Assembly: GCA_034190875.2 (NCBI GenBank)
Contig: CM067344.1
Span: 19,163,112-19,227,111, forward strand
Source: Urechis unicinctus
Lineage: Eukaryota > Annelida > Polychaeta > Xenopneusta > Urechidae
Direction of reading: 5' to 3'
Length of the DNA stretch: 64,000 nt
Shown here: one piece after another, positions 26,688-36,887 of the stretch
Numbering within the stretch: position 1 is the stretch's first letter
Layout of the letters: each line of letters starts with the position of its first letter
Notes under the pieces: generated by a model
Database searches by the model: none
Seen by the model: only the letters and a program-made list of their open reading frames with translations
Told to the model about the DNA's origin: nothing
Translations under genes and position numbers: made by a program

Positions 26688-26739
26688 ATGTTCTCTGAAT
26701 AGTTTTGCTGCTCTATCGACAACCGAGGTTTAGTTTCCT

Positions 26740-27445
26740 CCCAAATCTGTTTCAAATGCTCCGGGACCACTCCATCCTCTGCATCACCATCAGCAAAGGA
26801 AGCATTGTAAACCGCATCCTGGGGAAAAGAGCTTTCCCCTGAAAAATCAATTACTTCTTTCAATGGTTCACAAGACCCCACTAAAGTCTCCTTATACACT
26901 ACATGGGATTCATTTTTTGGATTCATAACCCTTATAGGAATTTCAGACCTGCTGGGATCGACCACCATCAGTGCCACTAACAATTTCATTTGTAAGAACT
27001 GTTTAGAGGGTTCTAATACAGAATCTGTCAGACCAGGACATTCAACTAGTCTTGATACTATCATCTCACTCTGGGGTGGAATAACAACTGTGTCTCTTGT
27101 GACAACCCGATAAATGCGAGGTTCCTCAACCTCTGCAAAACATTGGTGTCTATAAGGCCCAAAAGCCAATATGCCCTGTTTGGCATCCAAAATACCACCA
27201 TGTTTTCTCATTAAGTCCATCCCCAAAATACCCTCTGCTTCTACATCAGCAACAACAACTTTATGGTCCATGACATGCTTTCCAAATGCTAATGTCACTA
27301 TAACCACCCCATACGAGACTAGAGGCTCCCCATTGGCCAACTTAATGTGACCCTGCTTGGATTCCAAAAGAGGACGATCCTGGGCTGGTATTTGCCAATA
27401 CTTATCTGGATGGATCACTGTCAATGTAGAACCTGAATCCACGAA
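26740..27445 (-). pseudogene. aspartic protease region of the Gypsy element
   Basis: The retropepsin active-site motif DSGSTLTVI and the second hallmark ILGMDLMRKHG are both visible, with a hydrophobic stretch GVVIVTLAFG between them. The enzyme would mature Gag and Pol. A stop or frame change separates it from the gag zinc knuckle; rightmost bases around 27,445 are out of frame with gag. Confidence 0.8.
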
Positions 27446-27580
27446 AAATCAACACTAACGCCAAAATTTTAGACGAGAGGAACCAACTATGTCTACCTCT
27501 GGAACCCAATTCACCAACAATACTTGGGGGCCTCAAACATAGTTTATCTGCTGGGACATGGCCCTCAGTCTCAGTAACAC

Positions 27581-29224
27581 TTAGTTTTCCGACTGTAATT
27601 TCTGGCTAGAGGATCTGCCAGAATCTAAGCTGGGGGACCCAGATTTTGTCTTCTGAGCCTCTTCTGTCTGACGAGCAAAACACTTGGCTATGAAGTGACC
27701 TTCTTTACCACAGTAGTGACATTTTCTCCCTCTTTTTGGGTTTTGAGATCGCTTATTTTGGCCTAGACTGGATTTCTGCAAAGGTAACTCTTGCCGAGCC
27801 CCGACAATGGATACTCCCCAGTCTGAGCCCTGGCATGATTTCATTTCTCAAGACGTCGAGATCGACTCGTAGCAAAAGCCTCGTACTCTAAGGCTGCTTT
27901 AAGAGCATCGTCCAGGTTGTGTGGCTTGGCCTGGAATATGAAAACCTCAAGGTTGTGGTCAACCAATGCATCAACAAAACAATCTTTAGCCAGAGTTTCT
28001 CTAACCTGGTTGTTTGCCTGAGGGTAAGCTTTCCGGGTAAAAGGCGTCAGATGTCCTGAGCCAACTTGCGCAGTTCTTCCCATGTCGCCTGACCCTGCCT
28101 TTCATTTGAGATCTGAACAATTCACAATGACTGTCTGGTTCAAATGCGTCCTTTAGTGCTCCCACTAACACCGAAAAATCTTCTCTATCCGCAGATTCTA
28201 GATCAATGAACACACTCAATGCTTGACCCCTAAGATTGGTTGCCAGCTCTAGAGCTTTAATGTCGTCAGACCATTGATTCCGCCTTGAAACCAATTCAAA
28301 ATGAGTCATGTAGTCACCAAAACTAGTCTTCCCATCGTAAGTAGCTGGCTGTTTAGGTTTGTCATGCAGCCTGAATGCATGTGGAATCGATGCCCCATCG
28401 AAGTTACTGGTTTCATTTAACCTTCCTCTCTCTGGCACTGCAGGTTCAGATAGAGAACTTGTACCAATCTCATTCTGGAGAATGTGTAGACCGAGTTCAT
28501 TAACCCTAGTGACGCCATTTTCTGAAGCACCTCTTTGTCTTGAAATCCCGTTCTTTACACCTTGTGGATATCCCATCCACAAAGGAGGTGGTGGGTAACC
28601 ATGTGGGGATGGGGATCCAGGATATGCACCCCACGGCGGCATCATTGGTGGATAATTTGGTGGACAAGGAAAGTTTGGAGGAACCATATGCAAGGCATTG
28701 AGACATCCCCCATGGATGGGCTGGATGTGAGTAACCTTGAGCCATATAGCCAGCTGTATTATCCGATAGATTTACCGATGTTGGGGGTACATTGCTTCCA
28801 CCGTTTGGAACAGACATGGGAACAGCAAAGCCTTGAGCACCGACAGCAGGTATTGATGCAGAAACCGATGGAGTTACAATACCTGGTCCATAGAAAGGAG
28901 ACTGGACTGGAAACATCCCAGATGTACTGGCAACAAATAGAGCAGGACTAATGCCATTCAATGAGACATCAGAGAACCCTCAGGTGGACTGACATCAGAC
29001 ACTGCATTGTCTTCCCTATGAGGAATGGGACTGCTGGATACATCCCTAAATGGATCTCTTCTCCTAAATACCACCTCTCCATCATTAGAACACGACGACC
29101 TAGTGTGTTCGTGAGCCCCAGTGTCAGATGAATAATCAAGGTTAGTGTCACTATCAGAATTCCTTTCATGGAACAAATCACCAATATAAGGACAACTCAT
29201 AATGATTTTTGAACAAACACTCAA
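27581..29224 (-). pseudogene. gag: gag of the Gypsy element (frameshifted)
   Basis: Gag forms the virus-like particle that packages element RNA. Reading leftwards, the segments are an acidic Ser-rich N terminus (from 29,224), a Pro/Gly/Tyr-rich stretch (PPMMPPWGAYPG), a capsid-like helical part (PATYDGKTSFGDYMTHFE … LRGQALSVF) and a CCHC zinc knuckle CHYCGKEGHFIAKC near 27,715. At least three changes of frame and a stop near 27,841 separate these parts. About 550 codons in all, a normal length for Ty3/Gypsy gag. Confidence 0.8.
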
Positions 29225-29461
29225 CTGCTAAACTAACAGGCTGTTTACCTGAAATTGTTTTAGATGCTGCTGGTTTTTAAACTAACAGGCTGTTTACCTG
29301 ATGTTTATGAGAAACTGCCACTGTCAAATTAACTGATTGTCACCTGCTTAATGTTATTATTAATTATTTGTCATTTACTTTTATAAAAACCTGAGTTCAT
29401 TTACTGAAGCCTGCAGTTCGTATCAGGGATCCTTTTTCCTTTTATATATATAATTAAAAGA

Positions 29462-29478
29462 TCCCACCGCTGTCACCA
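29462..29478 (-). promoter_or_regulatory. primer binding site, tRNA-Leu type
   Basis: Minus strand TGGTGACAGCGGTGGGA begins five bases inside the LTR end. It is complementary to the 3' end of a leucine tRNA (…TCCCACCGCTGCCACCA) with one mismatch. Confidence 0.75.
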
Positions 29479-29483
29479 AACAA

Positions 29484-30003
29484 TGTAGCGTGCAACCAGA
29501 AGGGGTGTTTTAACATCAGCGGTAATGTCAGGCTTAATCAGTAAATGACAACAAGGTTTATGAATTAAAATAAGAGGGTTTATTTGCGGCAACCAAACAA
29601 CAAGCTAATATAGTATTGAACAAATGAATAGTTTAATTAATTAAATATGGTAGTTGATAACCTGACATGGCAGGCGCAATGCTGAACGGGCAGCAAAATG
29701 AGCTGGACAGAGCAGTGGAGAGAGAGAGAGAGCTGGGCAGAACAGCGAGCAGAGCTGGGCAGAGCAGCGAGTAGAGCTGAGTGCTCGCTGGCTGGCAACG
29801 AGTCTTCCTTATCCCATGAAAACATCCCTATTTATACCCTCCCCAGATGTACGCGTGACACATTAAGTAAATAATAACATCATTGGATTATATATATCTA
29901 TAACAAGCATGAGTGACCACAACAAACCTTGGCAAAAACCACAAGATGTTCAAGAAATGACTTTGGAAATGTAGCACGATTCAAACAACCGGAAGATGCT
30001 ATT
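29484..30003 (-). repeat. 5' LTR of the Gypsy element, outer part missing
   Basis: The inner end on the minus strand is GCACGCTACA, the inverse of the TGTAGCG LTR start. It contains the shared block 29,840-30,003, then breaks off. It also contains GA-rich and GAGCAGAGCTGGGCA-type short repeats (29,700-29,790). By combining the two partial LTRs the intact LTR would have been roughly 780 bp. Confidence 0.75.
29827..29838 (-). promoter_or_regulatory. TATA box of the Gypsy LTR
   Basis: Minus strand GGTATAAATAGG, in the LTR downstream of the shared U3 block. Transcription would start some 25-30 bp further left. Confidence 0.6.
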
Positions 30004-30577
30004 ACGAGCAACGGCACCCACAACTTCAGTACCACAAATGGTACTTACCACAAGCAATGTTATCCCGACTTCAATGACTAACGCTTGGATCGTCCGACTT
30101 TCTCGGATTAGTTGATGAGGCTTGTCCGACTTGCTGGAGACTGACTAATCGGAACTAACGATGACGGGATCACGCCCCAGCTTAAATACAGTTAAAGTTG
30201 GTCACGTGAACACACCATAACAAACGACAAATATTTAAGTTATTACAATCAAAACAATAGAATAAGTTGGCAAAACACATTAAATAGCGAAATACATAAC
30301 GAAACCCACCAATGAACCTTTCTTTGCCAATAAAGATACATAAATCATAAAAATGCAGGTACAGCCGCACAAACGGTAATCCCGAATATGATGAAAACCG
30401 TGTGCGTCACAATTGATTGCAGTAAATCGTTTGGATATACTTTATTCTGCGCCTGAATAACAGAAATAGAGCTATTTGTGGTATGTGCATTTTTTCCCCA
30501 AGGGGTTGTGCGATACGGATTCCACGATATTTGACTGCCAACAAAGCCATTAGTCGACACGCATTTCACTGGTCAGT
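30004..30577 (+). other. gap between Gypsy element and sulfurtransferase pseudogene
   Basis: AT-rich, probably old promoter/5'UTR DNA of the sulfurtransferase gene. It has a small direct/inverted GGTACTTACC-like patch near 30,035. Nothing else supported. Confidence 0.4.
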
Positions 30578-32205
30578 ATGAACCAAGTTGTATCGCGTGT
30601 GAGTCCATTTGTGACAACTAAGTGGCTTACATCTCAAATCCTGGGAAAAGCTCAAGGTGGACCACAGAGCAGATTCAGGGTCCTAGACGGGTCCCTCCTT
30701 CCCGGGGGTCCATCGAGGCGCGCAGGGTGCATTTGATAAGTGCCACATTCCTAAAGCTCAGTTCGTTGATGTGGACGAATGCTGTGACAAAGGCAGCAAT
30801 TTCATGACAACGCTTCCCAAACCTCGTGTGTTCGAGGACTATGTGGGGAACTTGGGTATCAGCAATATGACCCATGTTATTGTTTACGACAACACTCCAG
30901 ATTTTGCCGGAGTATTTGCGGCTCCGCGTGTGTGGTGGATGTTCCAGTATTTCGGACACAGTGCCGTTTCCGTGCTTAATGGGGGTTTGCCAAAGTGGTT
31001 GAAGGAATAACTGGAGACCACGAGTGACCACCAGCCAGCTACTCAAGAAATATTCAAAGCTGAGCTCGTTCCTAAGTTTCTAACCAAATACGAATATATG
31101 GAAAAACTGGTTCAAGAAAGCAGCAAGTCTCCTCCCGTTGTTGACGTCAGACCAGCCCCAGACTTTGCCAGTAAGTTATGACAGTAACAACGCTGCTATA
31201 TTTAGCACCATGTTCTATGCTATCTGCCATAAACGAACACTCCTGAAACGGAAATCTGTGCTATTTGGGCTCCTATTTGTTGCTTATGGTGTAATCCATC
31301 TGTGTAGTTGTAAAAGGTTGTATGCTATCTCCGAGCGTCCGTAATAGTTTTAATTGTAATCCTTCGCATTTGCGAAGTATGAATTTTGGTTTTTTCATCC
31401 AGTGTATAACCAAGCGAGACATTACACCAAACAATTTTCTTGTGCAGATCTGATTTGAACTTGTAAGTTTGAAGCATTGACCGTTAGTGAAGCCGGTTTG
31501 ATTTTGCAGACCACATCAGAGGCAGCATACCGCTCCCGTTATTCGCAGACCAAGTAACTGGAGAGGTTCGGTCTGCAGAGGAACTTTAAACAGATCTTCT
31601 CAAATAATGGTGTCGATATTCAGAAACATTTCGTCGCAACTTGCGAAATAGGTAAGACGTTCGGTTCAAGCAAAAAGGTGAGCGGAAGAATATAGATTAT
31701 GACTGCATCCTGGGTTTACTCAAAGACAACTGTCACTCACTAACCATACTGACATTCTGAAAAAGACGAACTGCAGACACCGATATCTCACATTGCTGCA
31801 CCATATCTTTAATCTATGTGATACACATTTAGAGGGCGTGTCTACTGGGTTCTCGTGAATATCCTTATGCGCTAAATAGAACAATGTCAACCAAACTGTC
31901 TACTGTCGCGTCCTAGTGCTGATTTGATTCGCACAATATTGCCCGCGCTGAAATTACAAAACTCAATCTCAAAGTTTTATTTACAAGCTTAATTGCGCTA
32001 ACTCACTTCGCCATATCGCTGTTATTCCAACTCATATAATCTTTACATACTAAATTAACATTGTCCCTATGCTATCAGGTGTGACTGCATATACGGCTGC
32101 ACTGGTCGCCCGACTCTATGACAACGATGATGTGGCCGTGTACGATGTTCCTGGCAAGAATGGGCAACGAAAGCTCCCCAAGAGCTATCGACGCGTGCAA
32201 GCTAA
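30578..32205 (+). pseudogene. rhodanese/mercaptopyruvate-sulfurtransferase pseudogene (three exons)
   Basis: Three exons, 30,578-31,170, 31,510-31,651 and 32,079-32,205, with GTAAG donors and AG acceptors cover the whole two-rhodanese-domain enzyme (about 290 residues). Landmarks: VTTKWLTSQIL, FVDVDECCDKGSNFM, the inter-strand APRVWWMFQYFGHSAVSVLN, HIRGSIPLPLF, and [20 protein letters not shown]. It is broken by a frameshift with two stops near 30,730, an in-frame TAA after WLKE (31,008), a frameshift near 31,590, and a one-base loss near 32,148. The active-site loop reads ATC-EI-GVT, where the family has CGSGVT or CRKGVT. The first two exons lie in the spacer, the third in the right arm. Confidence 0.88.
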
Positions 32206-33036
32206 AAACCAACATTAAAAGATGTTTTTACATGAAGGAAACATTCTCGTCATGCACCACACTACATCAAGGGATGCCAATAATCTCCTTTGACCGATTC
32301 CTTACTGCTTTCAGACATTGATTCCCTTTTTTTACGGGACGTTTTAGATAACCCAATTATGGGACGTGGTAGACATGATTAGGCACCTAAACATGAAAAC
32401 GTTATAACCAGAGAATGGTGGAATTGCGAATGCGTAGTTACTGGACCCAGTCGATACTAAGTTGCAAATTGTTGTTTAAGCAACTACTCTATCATGAAAT
32501 CACAAAAATATGCACCCTTATCCAATGTATACAACTTAAATATTCATTATTGGTGATTTGGTTTAATTTTTATATTGTTTCCGTATTTGTGTAGTTGTTA
32601 AAATAATTTTGTATGCAAATTACTTGGAGATGCATTTCTGTAAACAATATTCTGTATTCGTTTTGGTCAGTTGGCTCTTTGTACTAATATTTATTATGTG
32701 TATTGTAGATTGACTGTACAAACATCTGTTAGCAGTTTATGTAAGATGCTGATTTTGTCTTTGAGATTTATTTCCGAAAAACGATTTGATATGTTGACAT
32801 GTTTCTTGCAGCCTGATATTATTAATTTTGCGAGTACAATTGCGCTTTCTTTATAACTTAATACAATAAATATTTCACCTAATCTAAAATAGTGCTTATG
32901 GCTTGCGAATTATCACTAACCACACACACGCGAACATTTACTTTCGTTCACTTTGTTGCTGTTGGTGAAACCAAGTTTTGAGGTGGGCTTTTTAAAAAAG
33001 GAGAACTACCTCCATGAGCCTGTTTGGAAATACATG

Positions 33037-33044
33037 AACACCCC

Positions 33045-33075
<31 letters not shown>

Positions 33076-33083
33076 ACACACCA
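33037..33083 (-). repeat. poly-C / (CA)n tract (right-arm partner)
   Basis: About 22 C followed by (CA)n. It is the reverse complement of the left-arm poly-G/(TG)n tract with a different length. Confidence 0.9.
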
Positions 33084-34070
33084 CCCAGGCGTAGCAAGAA
33101 CAATAAGATCACCCATAACCCGTGTTTAAATATTGAACATTCCCTAACGACGTTGTGATGGATAACCTTTCGAAATTCATCGCACAAAATAATGTAACTA
33201 GCACGGTGTTGATCGAGGAATGGAAGCAGGCCTCCACAGACACTAGTGGCCTGGCACATACCAACCTAAGCACCTCGGTCTGTGTGAACAAATGAAAAAT
33301 GTGGATTGCAGAAGAACTCAATGAGTCTTCGAGGGAATAACATTTATTGCATTGGACTTACACTTTCACAACCAAACAATTTTTGGCCGATTCTGAAACT
33401 ACCGAAATGCGTATGAGTGAATCGGTCACGAGTTGGCCTAGTTTTTTTTTAACCTGGGTGACCATTCCTCCGGCTGCAATATAATGTTCCGGTGTTGAGT
33501 TTGTTGTATAAAAACCCAACATAGGGTACGTGACATAGGTAACAGAGAACCTTGTCGAAACCCGGCTTGCTAGGATGCTGCTAAAATCACCGAACTTAGA
33601 TGATATTCAAATGCTTTGCGTATAAATAATCATAAAATCGTTTAAGTGTTTTTTCAGTTATTTGCCAGCCCTTGACCCTTCTAATGTCCATCTTCTTATC
33701 AGCTATATATTTTGTCTATATATATTCTAGGATTTTCAAAATCGAATTTTTTCTTTGTACTGGCACTTGTTTGTTTGGTTTGGTTTGTTCTTTTTTTTCT
33801 CCCTGAAATCTTTAGACCTTTGTCCCTGCAACGGCCAGTTGTTCATCCAACACCATCTTCCCCATCCATCGCCGTCGTGTTACCACCTAAGAGTTTATAG
33901 CTACGCTAAGAGGGCCAACTTCGAGTGGCTCTTCGATGATCGCTTTCCTATTTATAATACACTGCAATCGTAAGGTGTCGCTACCGTGACACAAACAAAG
34001 CACATGGGAATGCTGGGCTGACGTCACTGAGATTTATGAGAGAGGGACAAACGTCGTTTCGCAGAGAATT

Positions 34071-34869
34071 CTGCCTTCACATTCTCGGGTTTCCTTCGCG
34101 GCCGCCAGGCGGCAATACTGATTTTCAACCGGTAGTAGGGGCATGTTTTTCGAAAACGTAAACGCAATACACGACGCGGAACGTAGAGATTTAAGCTGTG
34201 GTGAATATTCGCTGTTTTATGTTTTATATTGGTGTTAGTTAGGGGAATTGTTTAAGAATATAGTTCTCTCCATTATCTTCACCGACCAAGACCACAATAT
34301 TTACGGTGCTGCAGGCATTTCTTACTAATTCTACGAGCTCAGTTTTCTTATAACCCGAGCAAGGGATTCCCCTATCTTTGAGGAAAGTTTTTAGCCGGGG
34401 TACTTTCCACTAAGAAGGGGGCAGTGATGACATGGTGTAGCAACAGTCATGCACGCTAACTTCAAAGAGATATCGGCTGAATACTGATGTTCTTGCAGAA
34501 TACTCTCCAGACGACTGGAGATGAATGTCGTTGGCAACATTTTGGATCACTATTTTATGATTATCTCTGTGTTTGAAAGCTGTTCCAAATGTGCTCGTTG
34601 CGACGTGACAGCGATCAGGTGAATTTAAGCGAAGTTCAGAATACGCTTGACACCTTCGGCGACGTCTTTGGTGTCCTTAACAGCTATAGAAACACGCATC
34701 AAGAATGCGCGCAACAACACAGGAACTTAAAACAGCAACTGGTAAAGCGCGAACAAAGCGCTGACAGCTTGACAGGCAGAGAAACATGCCCCCAGTTCCG
34801 TTCAAAATCGTTGTGCGCGACGGTGGCCCTCCTAGCGGCCGCGACGGAAACCCGAGAATGTGAAGGCAG
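34071..34869 (+). mobile_element. 799-bp TIR element with GAATT target duplication, right arm only
   Basis: The left end CTGCCTTCACATTCTCGGGT and the inverted right end ACCCGAGAATGTGAAGGCAG match over about 35 bp, continuing through TTTCC and CGCGGCCGC with one mismatch. GAATT stands on both sides (34,066-34,070 and 34,870-34,874). There is no transposase frame, so it is a non-autonomous DNA element. The left arm has no copy. Confidence 0.8.
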
Positions 34870-34954
34870 GAATTCCACGTGGTTATAAAGACGCTATGAC
34901 AAGACGTTATGACAAAACGCTTCGTCTCACATGTGGCATCTTCACATTTTCCCC

Positions 34955-35016
34955 ATTCTCCTGGAGCAGAGGATGATTGCGTGGGTACGAGCAGCATCCT
35001 CTGCTCCGGAGAATGA
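34955..35016 (-). repeat. perfect short hairpin, right arm
   Basis: Reverse-complement copy of the 12,945-13,006 hairpin. Stem and loop are both preserved, including the GTACCCACGCAAT loop. Confidence 0.8.
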
Positions 35017-36079
35017 TGTTTCCCCGGGCGGAAGGCTTGAGTTAACTATCTTGGCGGAGCTATAAACTCGTTGATATCATCTCGTTGTTGAACGTAGCGT
35101 AATACTAATTCATATTCATCTGTGTCATAACATGTAATTTATTTTGACCCTCCTCTTAAAAAAATAACACTCCCCACACCCAAACACAAGAGATGTGCCC
35201 CACCTCCCACACCCCTACCACCCAACCCTAACCTTGCCAATAAATTATGAACGTTCACTAAAACCGACCGTTATGATACAATAGCAACGTTTGAATATGG
35301 ATACGATCGGAAAGTGTCATTACGTTATATATCCTCATTTTGATTAGTCTGCACACCCCATTGCTCAAGGATTTTATCCGTAAAATTTACACCTGTCCAC
35401 AAAATGTTTTAATAATATAACACTCAAATGATCAATTGCAAATGCTCGTCAGAGCCTACCAGTTGGCTGTCGTCGCCTGCTGGATAAATAGTTTATGGGC
35501 TATGTTTGCAGGTATATCTGAACACATTAAGTGATTGTACTCTACCACAACAATAGAAAAAGTTTGTTTGATACCTGCATGTTCTCAACGCAAATATTTC
35601 TTGTTTAACACATTCACGCCTAGATAATAAGCAGTGAATACAAATCAATATGATCGTTTTGATGGGAGGTCGCTGATTCATAATTTAACACTGTTGATCA
35701 GGTAACGTACCACAGAAAATGGAGCGGTCTTAATTGGTAGTCCCTTTGATTATAATACATCGAATAGGTTTACCGTTGTAACAGCGGATAATATGCACCA
35801 AAGGGTTGGTATTCGATGTACTGCGTGAAAACAAAACATATGAAGTCTGCCTAAATAGCTGTATGTGGTTTAATCGTGAAAGCATTCGATCAATGAAAAG
35901 GAATACCGTAATATTTTCGGTGATTTTTGCCAGTTTAACGACAAGCATTCATTGACATTTATTACGTGCCCTATAGTGCACACTTCCTAAACGCTGGAGC
36001 TTTTGGATAATGAGAAGATACCCAGAGAACCTTCGTGTACATTATCGAGTGCAAATGCTTGCAGCATTTTCAGAATATA

Positions 36080-36375
36080 ACAGCTCCATTCTGATCACGT
36101 CAAACATATGTGCCTTAAGAAGGGGCTATTCGATTCCCCTCTATCTTGCATTTTCAAATTACAAAATAATTTCTCATGAATGCATATAAAATGTATAATA
36201 AGACAGCATTGACAATTTATCAAAAACATAATATCGAATCAGGCGCCAAATGCAAGCGTGAAGAAGGGGTCATTCGATTCCACTCTATCTTGCATTTTCA
36301 AATTACAAAATAATTTCTCATGAATGCATATAAAATGTATAATAAGACAGTATTGACAATTTATCAAAAGCGTTA
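36080..36375 (-). repeat. right-arm counterpart of the 163-bp tandem repeat (about two copies)
   Basis: The same motifs as at 11,275-11,920 in reverse complement, with a shorter spacing of about 134 bp because one unit has lost the middle segment. Array length therefore differs between the arms. Confidence 0.8.
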
Positions 36376-36842
36376 TATCAAATGCAAGCGTAATATCATA
36401 GTTTCAAATAATATTATAGTTTCAAACGCTGCATTCTTGTCCTGATCTATATTACATGCAACCTGGAAAATAAACCAATCCAAATTCACCACTATGGTCA
36501 CGTGACTTAAAGTTTCGGCGAGTGCTTTCGATTGTTGACTGGTTGACTCAAAAGCGGACCACGACGAGTGGTCGAAAACACCGATTTGAATAATACACTC
36601 AAGAAGAAGGAACATATCTGTGATGACAAGTGCGACTTGAAATGACAAGGTGGATGTTTCAACCACTGCCTCGTTGAATCTGTCATTTCTATCAATTTTA
36701 TCTGTATGGTATATGTGTACACCTTCTCAATTAAATGGAGTAATCATCAGATAGTGGATTTAATTAGATTTTTGCTAATGAAACACCTGAGTGGTGTTAA
36801 TTAGACATGCGTGTTCCTCTTAGACGCCAGTAGTGAACGATA

Positions 36843-36887
36843 ATGGCAGTGAGGAATTGGGATATCCTGCCCAAAAAACAGTGCTAT
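36843..36887 (+). pseudogene. sdk: truncated duplicate of sdk exon 1 with its 5' flank
   Basis: GATAATGGCAGTGAGGAA matches the sdk start region at 10,663 and the preceding AGACGCCAG…TGAACGATA is also shared. About 15 codons can be followed before identity ends at about 36,887, so the signal peptide is lost. The 5' flank (36,700-36,842) is a near-complete copy of the sdk upstream region. Confidence 0.85.

Larger units (their letters stand above)
23122..30003 (-). mobile_element. decayed Ty3/Gypsy LTR retrotransposon
   Basis: A minus-strand element in the order 5' LTR (right), leucine-tRNA primer site, gag with CCHC knuckle, protease, reverse transcriptase, RNase H, integrase, polypurine tract, 3' LTR (left). 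That gene order (RNase H before integrase) defines the Ty3/Gypsy group. The integrase C-terminal part has the GPY feature (PYRGPYLVVG) and no chromodomain is evident. No envelope-like gene is seen. Several frameshifts break gag and pol, and both LTRs lack their outer portions, so it is immobile. It ends about 575 bp upstream of the sulfurtransferase pseudogene start codon. Confidence 0.92.
33891..35069 (-). mobile_element. right-arm copy of the old inverted-repeat element
   Basis: GAGTTTATAGCTACGCTAAG at 33,891 and its inverted partner GGAGCTATAAACTC ending at 35,069 bound about 1.18 kb. This corresponds to left-arm 12,886-16,242 without its later insertions and with the right-arm-specific 799-bp insert. 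Confidence 0.5.
31920..36887 (-). repeat. right arm of large inverted duplication
   Basis: Reverse-complement partner of 10,618-18,535. It lacks the 2.06-kb and 571-bp insertions of the left arm, has its own 799-bp insertion (34,071-34,869), and has lost about 150 bp relative to left 10,895-11,045. It joins the sulfurtransferase pseudogene at its inner end and stops within a copy of sdk exon 1 at its outer end. Confidence 0.9.
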
